NCBI GenBank assembly: GCA_036429605.1 | Contig: JAVFKD010000004.1 | Coordinates: 4,650,001-4,714,000, forward strand | DNA length: 64,000 nt | Direction of reading: 5' to 3' | Origin: Cladobotryum mycophilum | Lineage: Eukaryota; Ascomycota; Sordariomycetes; Hypocreales; Hypocreaceae | The notes under the pieces: model-generated | The model's database searches: none | The model's input: only the letters and a program-made list of their open reading frames with translations | Told to the model about the DNA's origin: nothing | Shown: one piece after another, positions 61,389 to 64,000 of the stretch | How positions within the stretch are numbered: the stretch's first letter is position 1 | How the letters are laid out: each line of letters opens with the position of its first letter | Position numbers and translations under genes: made by a program

Positions 61389-62591
61389 ATGTGGAGAGAT
61401 CCAGTCTGCCGTACTGCAAAAACGTCGGTGAACTGGCGGTTCGTGCTCCATCGTCGACTCACAAAAAGGATGGAATATATCGAACAGATCTGCCAACGTC
61501 TGCTCCAGGAACACCCTCCAACCACCATCGATATTGATCAACATGAGATCAAATCCGGTTCCTCTTCGCCTGAACTACCACCACTGAGGAGGCAGAAACG
61601 GAGCGATACCGACAACGTGGACGACCAAGATGCTGTCCCCCGGCAGCCCGAGCCCGCAGTGCAGCGACGACCGCAACAAGGCGAGTCATCCAACAGGTTA
61701 AAGCCTGTCTCAAAGTTGAATTTGCCTCTAAAAAGACAACTGCGTTCAAGTCGGGTCAGCAATGATACGCAGATGCGCATCGGCGACTCTCCTGGTGATC
61801 AAGACGCTCGTTCCACCAAAAATGCCGCTGGTTTGCAAGACAATGGGATACCCAAAAAAGGTCCAGGTGAAAATGGGGACCAAAACGGCATCGAAAACAA
61901 GAATGGCTCATCCGAAGAGTCGCAAACTGCTTCACAAATGATACCAATGGAAGTCGAGGATCCACTCCCAATCCCAGTCGTCTCGCTGTCAGGCATGATG
62001 CTGGATGTCATTGAGGAAGAAGCGAACCAAGAAGAAGCAGATGGAGATGCAGATGAAGAATACGGGGAAGAAGAATATGAATATGAAAGGGATGAAGAAG
62101 TAGGCGATGGTAGTAAAATGCTCTTTCTTCCTTGGAATCAAAGTCCTGCGGCACAACTCGAGGAATATTTGGACGACTTGAGCGCATGCAAAGACGCTAC
62201 GCATTTCGATAGAATCGCCTTTGGTTCGAGAGGAAGACTGTCCCCCTTCTCTAATGCGATAGCAGGCAGGTTACAAAAAGATTTGGAGCTTTTGGCTAGC
62301 GCCCGCATCTTCATTGAGACGGCGATAAACTCGGATGAATCAGCAAGGGATCGTCGCCGGGGCTGGCGCCAAATACACAAACATGATGATGGCATTTCTT
62401 CAGTAATGCTAAGCGGCGGTTATGGGAGTCCGCTCGCACAGGTGATTGCTGCAGACGAAGAGTGGCCGACGTTGGATGATGATGACTGGGGAACGTCAGT
62501 AAGTGAATCTGCCACACCACGGCGAAACAAGTTGTTTGTTAGCAAAAGGACAACTGAGCCACCTCCTACATCGAATGAACGGTTTTGGTGA
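61389..62591 (+). CDS. Acidic, largely disordered protein of unknown function
   Basis: Not recognised. Starting at the first true ATG in the frame (61389, context CATCATGTGG) it has 400 residues and no intron. The N-terminal ~30 residues are basic (RTAKTSVNWRFVLHRRLTKR). A long polar region of low complexity follows, with an almost purely Glu/Asp/Tyr segment at ~222-245. The C-terminal third looks folded and helical: LFLPWNQSPAAQLEEYLDDL, RLQKDLELLASARIFIETAI, RDRRRGWRQIHKH. A final acidic-aromatic patch (EEWPTLDDDDWGTS) precedes a basic tail. No signal peptide or membrane segment. A nuclear or regulatory role is only a guess. Confidence 0.65.
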   Translation: MWRDPVCRTAKTSVNWRFVLHRRLTKRMEYIEQICQRLLQEHPPTTIDIDQHEIKSGSSSPELPPLRRQKRSDTDNVDDQDAVPRQPEPAVQRRPQQGESSNRLKPVSKLNLPLKRQLRSSRVSNDTQMRIGDSPGDQDARSTKNAAGLQDNGIPKKGPGENGDQNGIENKNGSSEESQTASQMIPMEVEDPLPIPVVSLSGMMLDVIEEEANQEEADGDADEEYGEEEYEYERDEEVGDGSKMLFLPWNQSPAAQLEEYLDDLSACKDATHFDRIAFGSRGRLSPFSNAIAGRLQKDLELLASARIFIETAINSDESARDRRRGWRQIHKHDDGISSVMLSGGYGSPLAQVIAADEEWPTLDDDDWGTSVSESATPRRNKLFVSKRTTEPPPTSNERFW

Positions 62592-62854
62592 TATTGTTTG
62601 GGTATAAACGTGATCTGGGGGTGGGTAAAAGGGAGGTTGGTTCCTTGGGAGGGGTGCGTTTACGAGGGGGGACGGTTGAGAGCAGGGCGATTCTATGGAT
62701 GCTAATTCTTTTTTCTCTTTCTTTTCTTGTCTTTGAAGCAGCAGCGTTTCCGGGGTACCGGAGTAGAGCGTCGAAATTAAATCAGCCATGGGTAAATTAA
62801 AAGAAACAAGTGCATGCGTGCAGCTTTGGACACTATCATGAGCATGCATCATCG

Positions 62855-62896
<42 letters not shown>

Positions 62897-63916
62897 CATA
62901 CATACATACATACATGTATATCTATACCATACCATGCATGCCTAATCCTAGCTTTGCATCCATCTATAGCTAGCAGGCACCCTATCCACGTTGCATAAGT
63001 AAAGTACCACCACATCAAAAAGATCCATGACATTCACCATGCCCAACAAGCGGTACACTCCATCTTCTACTATTTTGGCGCCGTTTGAGCGGGCAAATGT
63101 GGAGCGTTGTTTAAAAAAAAAAACTAAAGAAGAAAAGGAAAGGAAAGGAAAGGGGGAGGGAGAAGGGGGGGGGGATATTATTTTGTTGTTCCACCTTTTT
63201 TAAAAGTAGAAAAATAAAGGGTAACTATGGATAGATCCGTCCGTCGTGCCGAGTTCCGGATGACGGATAAGGGTGACCAGGGGGTGTGAAGCCAGGGGGG
63301 GAGGGAAGGGAAGGGAAGGGAGGGGAAGGGATACATTTTTTTTTGCATGGGGGGTAATAATGTCCAAGAAAACCTACGTTTTGATGGAGACACTGTCAAT
63401 GCGCGCGCGCACCCAAGGCTTCCTCTTTCTCCCCTGAAAGAGTATAGATTATGAAATTCTACTCCCCCTATGTGTATATTTACGCATTTCTTTCGTCTTC
63501 TTTTGGTTGCCATGGATTCATGCATAGTAGCTAAAGAATATTTAATGGCCGAGAGGCATTTATCTAGTATCTAAATAAATAAAACATGTATGATGTGCGT
63601 TGTGCTGTACCAATCAAGAATTCCATCTCAAAGCATCCAAAAAAAAAATGTTGGCAAAGTCAACGTCTAAATCCTCATAAACAAGCATCTCCACAATGTG
63701 CAAGTTGCATGCGCATCTTGTTGTGTCGGCCTCAAAAATAGCAAAAAATAGCAGTCGTCATATCATAAGTCCTGTATGTGATTCCTCCAACTCGAAATGC
63801 GCCCAACCAAGAATGAAATGAAATGAAATGAAATAAATAGTGCAAATCCCGACTTCAGGGGGAGGGACCATACTACTAGTCGTATTCCGAAATATCCTAG
63901 CATATCAAAGATCCAG
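62592..63916. other. 1.3-kb intergenic region with microsatellites
   Basis: TA repeat followed by CATA units at 62861-62914; G/A-rich tracts at 63130-63178 and 63290-63330. No gene supported. Confidence 0.5.
62861..62914 (+). repeat. (TA)n-(CATA)n microsatellite
   Basis: Long TA run followed by CATA units. Confidence 0.9.
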
Positions 63917-64000
63917 TTAATACTCAGCTTGGTACGTTGGGTGAGGTCGCCAATGCTCCTCAAAGAGCTGCGATATCCAATAAAATGGATGATCCCAGTC
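63917..64000 (-). CDS. Probable C-terminal end of a gene entering from the right (partial)
   Basis: On the minus strand, 27 codons run from the window edge to a TAA at 63919-63917. The encoded tail is rich in Trp, His, Tyr and Pro (FYWISQLFEEHWRPHPTYQ), unlike the neighbouring low-complexity DNA. The family is not recognised, and so short an open frame could be chance. Confidence 0.35.
   Translation of the reverse strand, partial: DWDHPFYWISQLFEEHWRPHPTYQAEY

Overview
The window is from a filamentous ascomycete. The signs are short GT-AG introns of about 37-140 nt with CTAAC/CTGAC-type branch points, RPL13A, GRR1, RVS161, DCP1 and SEC72 homologues of filamentous-fungal type, pyrimidine-rich leaders, many intergenic microsatellites and intergenic spaces of 0.3-3.7 kb. 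Protein similarity remembered from the families points to Sordariomycetes, probably Hypocreales; the sequence alone does not fix the species. No tRNA, rRNA, transposon or CRISPR array was seen.

Layout. 1-2769 (-): 5' part of a large B-box/P-loop/RING/patatin protein that runs off the left edge. 3975-5418 (+): AP-2 mu. 8795-14487 (+): three widely spaced paralogous genes for small Cys/His-rich proteins, with long leaders and nothing else in between; this is the accessory region of the window. 18183-18878 (+): small unknown protein. 20772-25602 (-): SEC72, ribosomal protein uL13 and a BAG co-chaperone. 29136-30704 (+) aldehyde dehydrogenase converges on a HAD hydrolase (30752-31552, -). 33538-36109 (+): OPT oligopeptide transporter. 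37052-37633 (+): dithiol glutaredoxin. 38023-39198 (-): AIM18-like mitochondrial protein. 40630-42981 (+): secreted GH36 alpha-galactosidase. 45305-47720 (+): GRR1 F-box protein. 49101-50802 (-): ammonium transporter. 53084-53686 (-): peptidyl-tRNA hydrolase. 54042-55074 (+): RVS161/Hob3 BAR protein. 55462-56117 (-): DCP1. 56879-59844 (+): OCRL-type inositol 5-phosphatase. 61389-62591 (+): unknown acidic disordered protein. 63917-64000 (-): apparent 3' end of a gene entering from the right.

Most genes are housekeeping and do not form one pathway. Endocytosis and phosphoinositide traffic (AP-2 mu, RVS161, OCRL-like) and nutrient uptake or control (OPT, MEP, alpha-galactosidase, GRR1) recur.

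Two results stand out. First, the three-gene family at 8.8-14.5 kb shares an exact Cys/His/Trp spacing, and a 57-nt in-frame intron in the third member probably hides a basic C-terminal tail. Second, six otherwise well-conserved genes each carry one apparent single-base frameshift in a homopolymer. This looks like uncorrected long-read consensus error and should be kept in mind for every reading frame here.
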